A stretch of 64,000 nucleotides of DNA from Nereida sp965655635 (GCF_965655635.1 NZ_CBFHHE010000003.1:51782-115781), one strand, 5' to 3'. Counted from the stretch's first letter, positions 32,457-41,256 are shown. Program-made: numbers and translations. The notes: generated by a model from the sequence alone, not told the origin.

Positions 32457-34607
32457 TTACTCTTCTTCGTCGCCTTTTTTCTTTTTCGGCTCTTCTTTGA
32501 TCTCTTCGCCAGTTGCTTGATCCACAACTTTCATAGAAAGGCGAACCTTGCCGCGGTCATCAAAGCCCAGCAGTTTGACTTTCACTTCCTGGCCCTCTTT
32601 GAGGACGTCGGATGGGTGGTTCAAACGGCGGTTTTCGATTTGGCTGACGTGTACCAAGCCATCGCGCTTACCAAAGAAGTTCACGAACGCACCAAAGTCG
32701 ACGATTTTGACGACTGTACCGGTGTAGACTGCGTTCACTTCGGGCTCTGCCACGATAGAATAGATCATGTCGTAGGCTTTTTGGATGGCTTCTGCATTTG
32801 CAGAGGCAATCTTGATGATGCCGTCGTCGTTGATGTCGACTTTAGCGCCGGACGTTTCAACGATTTCACGGATCACTTTACCACCAGAACCGATAACCTC
32901 ACGGATTTTATCCGTTGGAACCTGCATTGTTTCAATGCGCGGTGCGTGAGCAGAGAATTCACTCGCGCCAGACAGCGCTTTGTTCATCTCGCTAAGAATA
33001 TGCATACGACCATCTTTCGCTTGGTCGAGTGCTTTTTCCATGATCTCGGGTGTGATGCCTGCGACTTTGATGTCCATCTGAAGTGATGTGATACCTTTTT
33101 CGGTACCCGCCACTTTGAAGTCCATATCGCCAAGGTGATCTTCGTCGCCAAGGATATCGGTCAGGATCGCATATGATCCGTCATCTTCAAGAACGAGGCC
33201 CATCGCCACACCAGCAACAGCTGATTTGAGCGGCACACCAGCGTCCATCATGGACAAAGAGCCACCACAAACTGACGCCATTGAAGACGAACCGTTTGAT
33301 TCAGTGATCTCGGAGACAACGCGCACAGTGTACGGGAAGTCTGTGGCAGCTGGCAGAACAGCCTGAAGGGCACGCCATGCAAGTTTACCGTGACCGATTT
33401 CACGACGACCGGGAGGGCCAAAGCGGCCAACTTCACCAACGGAATAGGGAGGGAAGTTATAGTGCAGCAGGAAGTTCGACTTATACATGCCTTGAAGGCT
33501 GTCGATCATCTGCTCGTCGTCACCTGTGCCCAAAGTGGTCACAACCAAGCCTTGTGTCTCGCCGCGTGTGAACAGGGCTGAGCCGTGTGTACGTGGCAAG
33601 AAGCCAGTTTCACATACGATGTCGCGGACTTCATCTGTACGACGACCATCAATGCGCTTGCCGTTTTTCACAACATCACCGCGCAGAACGCCGCTTTCGA
33701 GTTTCTTGAGCGCTGTGCCAAGGTTCTCGTCTGCGAGCTGCTCTTCTGAAAGGCTTGCTTTGATTTCTTCTTTGACGGCGGCAACAGCGTTTGTGCGCTC
33801 TTGCTTGTCACCGATCGCATACGCCGCGCGCATTTTCTCTTCGCCAGCGGCTTTAACTGCTGCGAACAAATCGCTGTAGTCAGGTGCTTGGAAGTCAAAC
33901 GGCTCTTTGGCGCAATCTTCAGCCAAAGCAATGATCAGATCGATCGCTGGTTGGATTTGCTCGTGAGCAAATTTTACAGCACCAAGCATCTCGGCTTCAG
34001 TAAGCTCGTAAGCTTCTGATTCAACCATCATCACAGCGTCTTTTGTGCCGGCAACAACCAAATCAAGGCGTTGATCAGGGTTGTTCTTCAGATCGTGCAT
34101 ATCGTCGATTTCTGGGTTCAAGATGTAATCGCCATCTTCATAACCGACGCGGCACGCAGCGATTGGGCCCATGAATGGAGCACCAGAAATGGTCAGCGCA
34201 GCAGATGCCGCGATCATTGCAACCATGTCAGGGTCGTTCACGCCGTCGTGCGACAGAACAGTACAGATCACCAGAACTTCGTTTTTGAAGCCAGGAACAA
34301 ACAAAGGACGGATCGGACGGTCGATCAGGCGAGATGTCAGTGTTTCTTTTTCTGTTGGGCGGGCTTCGCGTTTGAAAAAGCCACCAGGGACTTTACCAGC
34401 AGCATAGTATTTCTCGCTGTAGTGCACTGTCAGCGGGAAGAAGTCTTGGCCCGGCTTTTGTGCTTTTGCGAAGGTGACGTTCGCCATTACGGATGTTTCA
34501 CCGTAAGTAGCGATAACAGAACCATCAGCTTGGCGGGCAACTTTGCCTGTCTCAAGCGTGAGGGTTTCTTCACCCCATTGGATAGATTTTTTCGTGACGT
34601 TAAACAT
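32457..34607 (-). CDS. pnp: Polyribonucleotide nucleotidyltransferase (PNPase)
   Basis: A 716-residue phosphorolytic 3'-5' exoribonuclease, trimeric core of the RNA degradosome. Two RNase PH domains are readable, the first beginning GEETLTLETGKVARQADGSV and the second with GSSSMASVCGGSLSMMDAGVP and the phosphate-contacting region, joined by the helical linker. A KH domain (IREVIGSGGKVIREIVETSGA, about residues 560-620) and an S1 domain (VYTGTVVKIVDFGAFVNFFGKRDGLVHVSQI) close the protein, with an acidic/Lys tail EEPKKKKGDEEE. The leader upstream holds small inverted repeats (for example AGAGGG/CCCTCT at 34647-34664), as expected if PNPase autoregulates its own mRNA after RNase III cutting, though this is inference. 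The gene follows rpsO as in most proteobacteria. Confidence 0.97.
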   Translation of the reverse strand: MFNVTKKSIQWGEETLTLETGKVARQADGSVIATYGETSVMANVTFAKAQKPGQDFFPLTVHYSEKYYAAGKVPGGFFKREARPTEKETLTSRLIDRPIRPLFVPGFKNEVLVICTVLSHDGVNDPDMVAMIAASAALTISGAPFMGPIAACRVGYEDGDYILNPEIDDMHDLKNNPDQRLDLVVAGTKDAVMMVESEAYELTEAEMLGAVKFAHEQIQPAIDLIIALAEDCAKEPFDFQAPDYSDLFAAVKAAGEEKMRAAYAIGDKQERTNAVAAVKEEIKASLSEEQLADENLGTALKKLESGVLRGDVVKNGKRIDGRRTDEVRDIVCETGFLPRTHGSALFTRGETQGLVVTTLGTGDDEQMIDSLQGMYKSNFLLHYNFPPYSVGEVGRFGPPGRREIGHGKLAWRALQAVLPAATDFPYTVRVVSEITESNGSSSMASVCGGSLSMMDAGVPLKSAVAGVAMGLVLEDDGSYAILTDILGDEDHLGDMDFKVAGTEKGITSLQMDIKVAGITPEIMEKALDQAKDGRMHILSEMNKALSGASEFSAHAPRIETMQVPTDKIREVIGSGGKVIREIVETSGAKVDINDDGIIKIASANAEAIQKAYDMIYSIVAEPEVNAVYTGTVVKIVDFGAFVNFFGKRDGLVHVSQIENRRLNHPSDVLKEGQEVKVKLLGFDDRGKVRLSMKVVDQATGEEIKEEPKKKKGDEEE

Positions 34608-34825
34608 ATACGTTTCCTAGTTCGGCCCACGTGGAGCCATTAGCGTAGAGGGCGAATTCCCTCTGATCCCGATATCTTATTTGGTGGGCGCTGGAATCCG
34701 GGCGCCAACTTTCAGATAGCGGCGCAATACAACAGAAAGGGCAGTTTGGGAAGCAATACCGCAAGGCCGCAAATATTCCGGCGTATTGCGTCCGAAAATG
34801 GCCCTCTGGATGGTAAGGTTATAGA

Positions 34826-34861
34826 ACAAAAAGGCCGCCTGATTTAACAAACGGCCTTTTC
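34826..34861 (-). terminator. Terminator after rpsO (before pnp)
   Basis: A 9-bp stem (AAAAGGCCG at 34829-34837, CGGCCTTTT at 34852-34860) with a 14-base loop; on the minus strand it is followed by TTTTTGTTC. It lies 25 bases past the rpsO stop, so much rpsO mRNA should end here and pnp probably has its own promoter in the remaining 220 bases. Confidence 0.85.
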
Positions 34862-34885
34862 GAATTCGGCTGGTTTCAAATGCGC

Positions 34886-35155
34886 TTAGCGGCGCAGGCC
34901 CAAACGCTTAATCAGGTCTTGGTAACGTGCTTCGTCTTTGCCACGGACATAGTCCAAAAGCTTACGACGCAGAGCGACCATCTTCAAAAGACCACGGCGA
35001 CCGTGGTTGTCTTTTTTGTGTGTTTTGAAGTGCTCAGTCAGGGTCGCGATGCGCGACGACAAGATTGCAATCTGAACTTCGGGGGAACCAGTGTCACCCT
35101 CTTTGATTGCGAAATCTTTCATGATCTGTGCTTTTGTTTCAGCTGTAATCGACAT
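34886..35155 (-). CDS. rpsO: 30S ribosomal protein S15
   Basis: An 89-residue primary 16S rRNA-binding protein of the small-subunit platform. The sequence runs MSITAETKAQIMKDFAIKEGDTGSPEVQIA, TEHFKTHKKDNHGRRGLLKMVALRRKLLDYV and ends LIKRLGLRR, matching S15 end to end. ATG at 35155 has AAAGGAGA upstream (reading AAAGGAGACCCCGATG on the minus strand); a longer in-frame start upstream adds unrelated sequence and is rejected. rpsO-pnp order is conserved. Autoregulation of rpsO by S15 through its leader is known in several bacteria; a 159-base upstream region is free of genes but I could not identify a pseudoknot by eye. Confidence 0.97.
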   Translation of the reverse strand: MSITAETKAQIMKDFAIKEGDTGSPEVQIAILSSRIATLTEHFKTHKKDNHGRRGLLKMVALRRKLLDYVRGKDEARYQDLIKRLGLRR

Positions 35156-35314
35156 CGGGGTCTCCTTTAAGGTTAGAGTGATGGCGCAAGCCGAGATGTC
35201 GTTCAGCAGGGCCCATGGAGGTATCCACGCAAAGCGCGGATGAGGGCGTATAGGCACAGATCGCTGTAAATGGAAGCGATTCTTTACGCTCTGCTCACTG
35301 TGTTGCAGCCTAGC

Positions 35315-35626
35315 TTACTCCGCAGCGGGGCCAATCACCGTTCCGTAAGAATCCGACATGCGCATAACCACCAAATCGGAGACATCCTCAATAGCGTCAG
35401 ACGGGACTGTCCCAATCACTTGACCTGCCAACAAAACCTCGGTCGTGCCATTCAAGTGTGGCCGCAGTTGCACTTCCCTAGGGTCATAGGTTTGCTCGTC
35501 ATCAATAATCACAATCAGCTGGTCTGTGTCGGGCCTGAACTCTGCTATGTTGCACGGATATTGCGATGCCCATTGGGCAAAGCTTGGCGGACGGATTGAT
35601 GGCTGTGGCGATATTAGTTTTAACAT
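35315..35626 (-). CDS. Hypothetical protein
   Basis: A 103-residue protein I cannot assign to a family. The first 30 residues are Pro/Ser-rich with aromatic residues (SPQPSIRPPSFAQWASQYP), the middle has a strand-like DQLIVIIDDEQTYDPREVQLRPHL and the end LLAGQVIGTVPSDAIEDVSDLVVMRM suggests a small alpha/beta fold. No signal peptide or membrane segment. ATG at 35626 has AGGGG upstream. It is co-directional with rpsO (159-base gap) and with the DUF1643 gene upstream (112-base gap). Codon use and the absence of stops over 300 bases favour a real gene. Confidence 0.55.
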   Translation of the reverse strand: MLKLISPQPSIRPPSFAQWASQYPCNIAEFRPDTDQLIVIIDDEQTYDPREVQLRPHLNGTTEVLLAGQVIGTVPSDAIEDVSDLVVMRMSDSYGTVIGPAAE

Positions 35627-35738
35627 TTTAACCCCTACTCAAACTATCGCCCAAAGACGGGTGATCTGTGGCAAGGATATGGAGGCGTCCGCCGCGAACT
35701 GTGGCAAGACTTGGGGCTTTGCCGAGATTTGTTCGTAG

Positions 35739-36245
35739 TTAAGTCCAAAGTACAGGTTTTTGCCTGTAGGCAATATAAAGCGGGTGTTTTGGATGCCCCT
35801 GTTTGGACAAGCCCAAATGGGATAGTGGTTTGCCCGTCTGATCGAGTAGTCCTTTCACAAACGCGCCCCGCTCCATAAAGGCACCGTGTGTTCCCCACGC
35901 GCATACAATTTGATCTGCGACAACCGCTGCCTGCGTGATTGCGGCGTCATTATTCGGACCGATTGGGTCTGTTGCGGTGCGCATTTTACGTGGATCTGTG
36001 TCGCGCCACGCAAAGATATTGGTCACGCAAAAGCTGCCAAAGCCCAATGTCCGTGCACGCCTTTCACAACGCTCAACAGTAGGGTCGTTTTGCACTTCTG
36101 TTGCGGTGGATGGGTTTAGCATCACGAACAAGACATGCTCTAAGGACTGGTCCCACGTTCGTGTGAGGGAGTAGCGGTATCGCTCACAATCGGAATAGAC
36201 CGCTACGGACGGCGCATCATCTTTGATATGTGTTCGTGTGATCAT
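35739..36245 (-). CDS. DUF1643 domain protein
   Basis: A 168-residue protein of the DUF1643 family, recognised by YRYSLTRTWDQ, FVMLNPSTATEVQNDPTVERCERRARTLGFGSFCVTNIFAWRDTDP spread across its first half, VCAWGTHG in the middle and HLGLSKQGHPKHPLYI near the end. The family has no established function; its conserved Trp, Asn, Asp and His residues suggest an enzyme. Its ATG overlaps the truB stop by 4 bases (36242-36245), so it is translationally coupled as the last gene of the rbfA-truB transcript. Confidence 0.87.
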   Translation of the reverse strand: MITRTHIKDDAPSVAVYSDCERYRYSLTRTWDQSLEHVLFVMLNPSTATEVQNDPTVERCERRARTLGFGSFCVTNIFAWRDTDPRKMRTATDPIGPNNDAAITQAAVVADQIVCAWGTHGAFMERGAFVKGLLDQTGKPLSHLGLSKQGHPKHPLYIAYRQKPVLWT

Positions 36246-37153
36246 TCGGCAGGTAAGTTAAACACCCGTGAAGGATGCAGGTTGCCCACTTTGAAAATAC
36301 CAACAGCAACAGGTACGCCTTGGTGGCTTACCCAGGCTTCTTCGCCGTATTCCGCCGCGCCAATCGCCATGGCAGGGTTGCCGTTGCGAAATCGCGTGGC
36401 CGCTGCTGCATCACATGTCAGATGCGGCAGATCGCTCAGGCCCAACTCAAGCGGAAGAAGTAGATCGTCAATGTCAGCGTTGCGCGCAAGCTCTTCAATA
36501 CGCTCAAGACGGATCGCGTTTTCCACATCAAAAGGGCCTGACCATACACGACGTAACCATGCAACGTGACCGAAACAGCCCAACGCTTCGCCCAAATCAC
36601 GCGCGACTGATCGCACGTATCCGCCTTTGCCGCAGGTCATTTCAATAATCGCGTGATCCGCATCCGGCCGGTCACTCAGGATAATCTCGTCAACAAAAAG
36701 TGGACGCGCGGCGACTTCGAAGTCTTCGCCATCACGGGCAAGTTTATAGGCGCGTTCACCATCTATTTTTACGGCTGAAAACTTTGGGGGAACTTGCTCA
36801 ATATCGCCCAGAAATGCCTGAAGTTTTGCCTTGATGTCATCCTCAGCGGGGCGGATGTCAGAGCGTGCGATGATTTCACCCTCTGCGTCATCAGTGTTTG
36901 TTGCCTCACCAAATTTCACGGAAAACTCGTATGCCTTCAACGCGTCTGTGATGTAGGGTATTGTTTTTGTTGCCTCACCCAACGCTACTGCCAGAACGCC
37001 GGTCGCATCAGGATCAAGCGTGCCTGCGTGCCCTGCTTTTTTGGCATTGAACGCCCAACGCACTTTGTTCACCACACTCGTAGACGTGGGACCTGCGGGT
37101 TTATCAATGATGATCCAACCGCTGATGTCGCGGCCATTTTTGCGTCGTGCCAT
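36242..37153 (-). CDS. truB: tRNA pseudouridine-55 synthase
   Basis: A 303-residue enzyme forming pseudouridine 55 in the T-loop of most tRNAs. Motifs: GWIIIDKPAGPTSTSVVNKVRW at the start, HAGTLDPDATGVLAVALGEATK containing the catalytic Asp (GTLDPDATG near residue 45), and KIDGERAYKLARDGE with the conserved Tyr, plus MTCGKGGYVRSVARDLG. Length and C-terminal PUA-like extension fit TruB. Next upstream on the strand is a glycosidase-like gene rather than rbfA itself. Confidence 0.95.
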   Translation of the reverse strand: MARRKNGRDISGWIIIDKPAGPTSTSVVNKVRWAFNAKKAGHAGTLDPDATGVLAVALGEATKTIPYITDALKAYEFSVKFGEATNTDDAEGEIIARSDIRPAEDDIKAKLQAFLGDIEQVPPKFSAVKIDGERAYKLARDGEDFEVAARPLFVDEIILSDRPDADHAIIEMTCGKGGYVRSVARDLGEALGCFGHVAWLRRVWSGPFDVENAIRLERIEELARNADIDDLLLPLELGLSDLPHLTCDAAAATRFRNGNPAMAIGAAEYGEEAWVSHQGVPVAVGIFKVGNLHPSRVFNLPAE

Positions 37154-37167
37154 GTAAATACTCGGTG

Positions 37168-37893
37168 TTAGTGTGAGGCAGAGATGATCGGCCCCATCGG
37201 TTGACCAATATCGGAGCGGCCAAGGGATGGGGCGTGCAACTTGCTTATGCGCCCGTCAAAGTAAAGCGCGTTTGGTGTTTTAAGGGCGTCTCTGAAAAAG
37301 AGCGCCATCTGGTGGAACGTAACGGCCCCGTTCGACATAACGAAATAGGCGGTCTTGCCATTATCGGTTGTGCCGACGCCATTGCGGATGTTGGTAAAGG
37401 TACTTTGCGGTAAAAAGCGCGGATGCAATTTGCCGTCTATTACAAACATCGGACCAGATTGTGTGGCGTGGGCACAGGACTGTGGCGATTGCTGAAAAGC
37501 GAGGGTTTCAATAGCCCGAACGGCGCTGGGCGTGATGCACAGGATCCCGTTTGGTAACAGTCCGAAGTTGCCGGGGCCTGCGTTTGGGATGACGCGCATG
37601 ATTTCAACGCCGTCCTCCACATAGTAGCCGACGGGTGATCGATCCGGGTGATACATACCTGCGTTCATCGCAAAAGGCAGGGGGCCTTGGGTGGCCTCAA
37701 GGCGGCGGAAACTGCCAACGACCTCGCCATCATCACCCTTAAGATGTAGTCTCAACACAGACGGGTCGTTCACAGTACAAACGGTATATTCAGCGCCCTC
37801 ATGACTTTGCACGCCGCATGTCGTTGGTTGAACATCTGCAAGCGCGCATGTGCTCGCGGCCCAAAAGGCCAACGTCAGAAGCGCACGCCGCAT
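37168..37893 (-). CDS. Secreted phosphodiester-glycosidase (NAGPA/DUF2233) family protein
   Basis: A 241-residue exported protein. Residues 1-19 are a signal peptide (RRALLTLAFWAASTCALA). The NAGPA/YigE-type domain is indicated by FAMNAGMYHPDRSPVGYYVEDG, NFGLLPNGILCI, ATQSGPMFVIDGKLHP and ALYFDGRISKLHAPSLGR near the end, the last being the conserved catalytic-region block of phosphodiester glycosidases. Substrate in bacteria is unproved; wall or exopolysaccharide glycans are likely. It sits between rbfA (3-base gap) and truB (14-base gap), inside an otherwise classical ribosome-assembly operon, with no functional link I can see. Confidence 0.86.
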   Translation of the reverse strand: MRRALLTLAFWAASTCALADVQPTTCGVQSHEGAEYTVCTVNDPSVLRLHLKGDDGEVVGSFRRLEATQGPLPFAMNAGMYHPDRSPVGYYVEDGVEIMRVIPNAGPGNFGLLPNGILCITPSAVRAIETLAFQQSPQSCAHATQSGPMFVIDGKLHPRFLPQSTFTNIRNGVGTTDNGKTAYFVMSNGAVTFHQMALFFRDALKTPNALYFDGRISKLHAPSLGRSDIGQPMGPIISASH

Positions 37894-37896
37894 TCT

Positions 37897-38313
37897 TTAG
37901 TCCTCGGCGTCGTCGCTGGGCGCTTGCGCATCGCGGCGCACAACGTCTTGGGCCAGCAATTTCTTGGTGGCATCAATCTGATCGTAGGTGTCATCGGCCA
38001 AAAACCGCAACTCTGGCGAAAAGCGTAAAGTCAGCTTTTTATCAAGGGCATGCCGAAGCTCACCTTTGTTGCGCTTAAGTGCGGCGATTGCCTCTTCTTT
38101 TTTGTCGCCGCCCAATGGCAGCGCGTAAACAGTCGCAATCCGCAAATCGGGACTTACGCGCACCTCGCCAATAGATAGATACAGCCGGTTCAGGTCTGGA
38201 TCGTGGATTTCTCCACGGGTCAAAACCTCCGACAGAGTGCGGCGAATAAGCTCGCCCACGCGCAATTGGCGTTGGGACGGAGCACCAGAGTTATCAAATT
38301 TGTTCTTTGCCAT
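37897..38313 (-). CDS. rbfA: Ribosome-binding factor A
   Basis: A 138-residue KH-fold 30S maturation factor that binds near the 16S 5' helix and helps cold adaptation. Family features: QRQLRVGELIRRTLSEVLTRGEIHDP at the start, LYLSIGEVRVSPDLRIATVYALPLGG, and KLTLRFSPELRFLADDTYDQIDATKKLL, then a short acidic tail after QDVVRRDAQAP. It is the first gene of an rbfA / DUF2233 / truB / DUF1643 transcript and divergent from dapB (75-base gap holding both promoters). Confidence 0.94.
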   Translation of the reverse strand: MAKNKFDNSGAPSQRQLRVGELIRRTLSEVLTRGEIHDPDLNRLYLSIGEVRVSPDLRIATVYALPLGGDKKEEAIAALKRNKGELRHALDKKLTLRFSPELRFLADDTYDQIDATKKLLAQDVVRRDAQAPSDDAED

Positions 38314-38388
38314 ACGCGGGATGTATGACGGATGGCCTTCCTTGCCAAGCGTAGGTGTCGTAGGACGGTACGGAATATGGAGAGAATG

Positions 38389-39198
38389 ATGACTGATTTA
38401 CCGAAAATAGTGGTAACGGGTGCTTCTGGCCGGATGGGGCAGATGCTGTGCCAGACAATTTCCCAGAGTAACGCCTGCACATTGGTTGGTGCGATTGAAC
38501 GAGCGGGTCACGATTGGATCGGCCGTGATATAGGCGTTGCGATGGGTGGTGCTGAAATGGGCGTGATCGTCAGCGACGATGCTCTTGCCGCACTTGCACA
38601 AGCACAGGCAGTTATTGATTTCACCGCCCCCGAAGCGACAATTGAGTTTGCGGCCATCGCCGCACAAGCCCGTGCGGTGCACGTCATCGGCACGACTGGT
38701 TTCACGGACGAGCAGATCGAGCGTCTTGAGCCGGCCAGCCGTCACTCAGTTCAGGTGCGCGCGGGAAACATGTCATTGGGCGTGAACTTGCTAACGAAAC
38801 TTACCCAAATGGTCGCCAAAGCGCTGGATGAGGATTTTGACATCGAAGTGATTGAAGCCCACCACCACCACAAAGTGGATGCCCCAAGCGGAACTGCATT
38901 GATGTTGGGCGAGGCTGCTGCAGCAGGCCGTGGTGTTGCGCTTAATGATGTACGCGACGCGGGACGCGATGGCATGACGGGCGCGCGCAAACGCGGCGAC
39001 ATCGGTTTTGCCGTGGTCCGCGGTGGCGATATTGTGGGAGAGCATGACGTGATGTTTGCCGCAGCAGGTGAGCGGATTGTGCTGCGCCACATGGCAACAG
39101 ACAGAGCGATCTTTGCGCGCGGTGCCGTAAAGGCTGCACTTTGGGGTCAGTCGCGCGGACCTGGGCAATACGATATGTTCGACGTGTTGGGCCTTTAG
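38389..39198 (+). CDS. dapB: 4-hydroxy-tetrahydrodipicolinate reductase
   Basis: A 269-residue NAD(P)H-dependent reductase of the lysine/diaminopimelate pathway. The coenzyme-binding start KIVVTGASGRMGQMLCQTI, the family signature EVIEAHHHHKVDAPSGTALMLGE with the catalytic His and Lys near residue 155-165, and the C-terminal HDVMFAAAGERIVLRHMATDRAIFARGA are all intact. ATG at 38389 has GGAGA 5 bases upstream; ATG at 38386 would place it too near, and a longer upstream frame is rejected. The aminotransferase at 13677 may act in the same pathway but is far away. Confidence 0.96.
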   Translation: MTDLPKIVVTGASGRMGQMLCQTISQSNACTLVGAIERAGHDWIGRDIGVAMGGAEMGVIVSDDALAALAQAQAVIDFTAPEATIEFAAIAAQARAVHVIGTTGFTDEQIERLEPASRHSVQVRAGNMSLGVNLLTKLTQMVAKALDEDFDIEVIEAHHHHKVDAPSGTALMLGEAAAAGRGVALNDVRDAGRDGMTGARKRGDIGFAVVRGGDIVGEHDVMFAAAGERIVLRHMATDRAIFARGAVKAALWGQSRGPGQYDMFDVLGL

Positions 39199-39263
39199 GC
39201 CACCGATTGATCCAAATTGACGTACCTTGCGTAACAACAGTGTATGTCAAAGAGGATCGCGCC

Positions 39264-39629
39264 ATGGGCTTGGGAAATGTCTTTGCCACTATTTTGATTG
39301 GATCATATGCGCTTGCCTCTGCGGCGCAGGCCGATGGTTTTGCGAAAATTGATAACGAAGAACGCTTTCGCAATGTGATCCAGGGCAAGTCTCTTCACTA
39401 TCCGGGCATTAAACTGCGCGTGGAAGAAACGGGCGAGATTATGGGCCGCGCACTTGGCCGTGCTGTTACTGGCGATTGGGCATGGCAATCAGGCTATTTT
39501 TGCAGAAATCTCAAGTGGGGATCGCGCGACATTGGTTACAACTGCCAAGAGGTCCGCGTGAACGATCACAAGTTACGCTTTACATCAGATCGTGGTGCAG
39601 GGCGTTCGGCGGTTTTATCACTGCGCTAG
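39264..39629 (+). CDS. Small secreted protein of unknown function
   Basis: A 121-residue protein with a signal peptide (NVFATILIGSYALASAAQA, cleavage before DGFAK). The mature part has two cysteines likely to form a disulfide (GYFCRNLKWGSRDIGYNCQEV) and several Gly/Trp/aromatic residues, ending KLRFTSDRGAGRSAVLSLR. I recognise this as a Rhodobacterales family often labelled 'dihydrodipicolinate reductase', a name that seems to have spread from its position beside dapB; it has no coenzyme-binding motif and cannot be that enzyme. Function unknown, periplasmic or secreted. ATG at 39264 has AGAGGA about 7 bases upstream. Confidence 0.72.
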   Translation: MGLGNVFATILIGSYALASAAQADGFAKIDNEERFRNVIQGKSLHYPGIKLRVEETGEIMGRALGRAVTGDWAWQSGYFCRNLKWGSRDIGYNCQEVRVNDHKLRFTSDRGAGRSAVLSLR

Positions 39630-39647
39630 CGCGGCCTTACATCTCGA

Positions 39648-39836
39648 TCAAAAGTCGATCGCGATGCCTTTCTTTTCCCAATCACCAAAACGAACGGGTT
39701 CGGGGCCATCCCGGCCACCAAGCTCCTTGGGCAGTGCGTCGGCTTTTGCTTTGGCGCGGCGCTCTTCGGCTTCGGCCAGCGCGCGTTTGGCGGCTTCAGG
39801 AAGATTTTGGTGCGGGTCATTTGTTGCGTCAGTCAT
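39648..39836 (-). CDS. DUF1674 / SDHAF4-like protein
   Basis: A 62-residue protein with the C-terminal signature PKELGGRDGPEPVRFGDWEKKGIAIDF of the DUF1674 family, related to mitochondrial SDHAF4, which binds flavinylated SdhA before assembly of succinate dehydrogenase. The Ala/Glu-rich N-terminal helix (EAAKRALAEAEERRAKAKADA) is usual. ATG at 39836 is chosen; a longer frame runs upstream but adds residues not seen in the family. No sdh genes are nearby. Divergent from rsmB with 47 bases between the start codons. Confidence 0.85.
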   Translation of the reverse strand: MTDATNDPHQNLPEAAKRALAEAEERRAKAKADALPKELGGRDGPEPVRFGDWEKKGIAIDF

Positions 39837-39883
39837 GAGCCTGATATAGGCCGCAAGCAATTGTTGATCAAGGATATCACCAC

Positions 39884-41152
39884 ATGGCGGATCAAGGACT
39901 GGCTCCACGGCGCGCAGCGCTTAAACTTCTTGAGGCTGTTTTGGCCCAAGGGCGTTTGCTGGCCGAGGTGAGCAATACTCTCGATCACCTCAAGGCAGAG
40001 GACCGCGCACGCGCGTATCGTCTGGCCGTTCAAACACTGCGTCACCTTGATAAATGCGACCGCGTTCTGAAGCCGCATTTGAAAAAGAACCCTCCGCTGA
40101 TCGTGATGAATATTTTGCGATTAGGCGTTGTGGAGATCTGCGAAGACGGAGCTGCGGCGCACGGTGTGGTGAACGCAGGCGTCACGCTGACTTCGAAATT
40201 GCCGCGGGTCGGTGGCCTTAAAGGTATGGTGAATGCTGTGTTGCGCCGCGTGGCCGAAGCGGGTCCGGATGCTTGGGCAAAACTGCCGCCCGCCCGCATG
40301 CCCAATTGGCTGCGTGGCCCGCTTGTGGCGGCGTGGGGCCGTAGCAGTGTTGAGGCTATGGAAAAAGTCCAAGGCGCAACGCCTCCGCTCGATATTTCTT
40401 TGCGTGGTCGCGACGGTGATGTGACGCCCGAAGCGGTGACGCTTCCCACGGGATCGCACCGTCTTGCGGCGTTTGGGCAAGTCTCAAAGCTTGTTGGTTT
40501 CGAGGAGGGTGCTTGGTGGGTTCAAGACGCCGCGGCGGCCCTTGCTGTCAAAGTACTTGCCCCCAAAGCAGGTGAGCGTGTCTTGGACCTGTGTGCAGCA
40601 CCGGGTGGCAAAACGATGCAATTATCTGCGGCTGGTACGGATGTTGTGGCCGTTGATGATAATGCCAACCGTCTCAAGCGTGTTGAGGAAAACCTCAAGC
40701 GTGTGGATTTGAAGGCGCAGCTGGTGACCAGTGATGTCTTTGAAGTGAGCCCAGATGAGCATGGGCTTTTCGATGCTGTGTTGCTGGATGCGCCGTGCTC
40801 GGCAACTGGTACGATGCGCCGACATCCGGATTTGCCCCACGCCAAAGACGGTAGTGATTTTGGTGCTCTGATCGATTTACAGGCGCGAATGCTTGCGCAC
40901 GCGAAGTGCCTTGTGAAACCGGGTGGACGGCTGGTTTTCTGCACCTGTAGCCTGCTGCCCGACGAGGGCGAGGTGCATATTGATGAGGCGGATCTAACCG
41001 GGTGGAGCGTTGATCGTGCGGCGCTGTCTGTTGAGGGTGTTGAGCCAAACTGGATCAGCGATGAGGGCGGTTTACGCTTGCGGCCTGATTATTGGGCTGA
41101 ACTCGGCGGCATGGACGGCTTTTATATTGTGTGCCTGCGCAAAGACGATTGA
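39884..41152 (+). CDS. rsmB: RsmB-family rRNA cytosine-C5 methyltransferase
   Basis: A 422-residue SAM-dependent methyltransferase, probably 16S rRNA m5C967. The N-terminal 140 residues form the NusB-like RNA-binding domain (AALKLLEAVLAQGRLL, MNILRLGVVEICEDG). The catalytic part has motif I VLDLCAAPGGKTMQL, motif IV AVLLDAPCSATGTMRRHPD with the Pro-Cys pair, and motif VI LVFCTCSLLPDEGE with the second catalytic Cys. Ends cleanly. It begins the rsmB / heparinase / purH / lspA stretch that is syntenic in roseobacters; 104 bases precede the next gene. Confidence 0.9.
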   Translation: MADQGLAPRRAALKLLEAVLAQGRLLAEVSNTLDHLKAEDRARAYRLAVQTLRHLDKCDRVLKPHLKKNPPLIVMNILRLGVVEICEDGAAAHGVVNAGVTLTSKLPRVGGLKGMVNAVLRRVAEAGPDAWAKLPPARMPNWLRGPLVAAWGRSSVEAMEKVQGATPPLDISLRGRDGDVTPEAVTLPTGSHRLAAFGQVSKLVGFEEGAWWVQDAAAALAVKVLAPKAGERVLDLCAAPGGKTMQLSAAGTDVVAVDDNANRLKRVEENLKRVDLKAQLVTSDVFEVSPDEHGLFDAVLLDAPCSATGTMRRHPDLPHAKDGSDFGALIDLQARMLAHAKCLVKPGGRLVFCTCSLLPDEGEVHIDEADLTGWSVDRAALSVEGVEPNWISDEGGLRLRPDYWAELGGMDGFYIVCLRKDD

Positions 41153-41256
41153 TGACACCTTGCGAGCAACGGGCTAACCTGTGACAAAACCGGCCATATC
41201 GTAGGATGTGGTGTTAGGGTGTTGCGGCGTAAATGTCGCGTAGTCGGGTGAGTTAG

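Noticed and set aside
39264..39629. DapB-like reductase activity for the small protein next to dapB
   Set aside because: No nucleotide-binding or substrate motif and a signal peptide is present.
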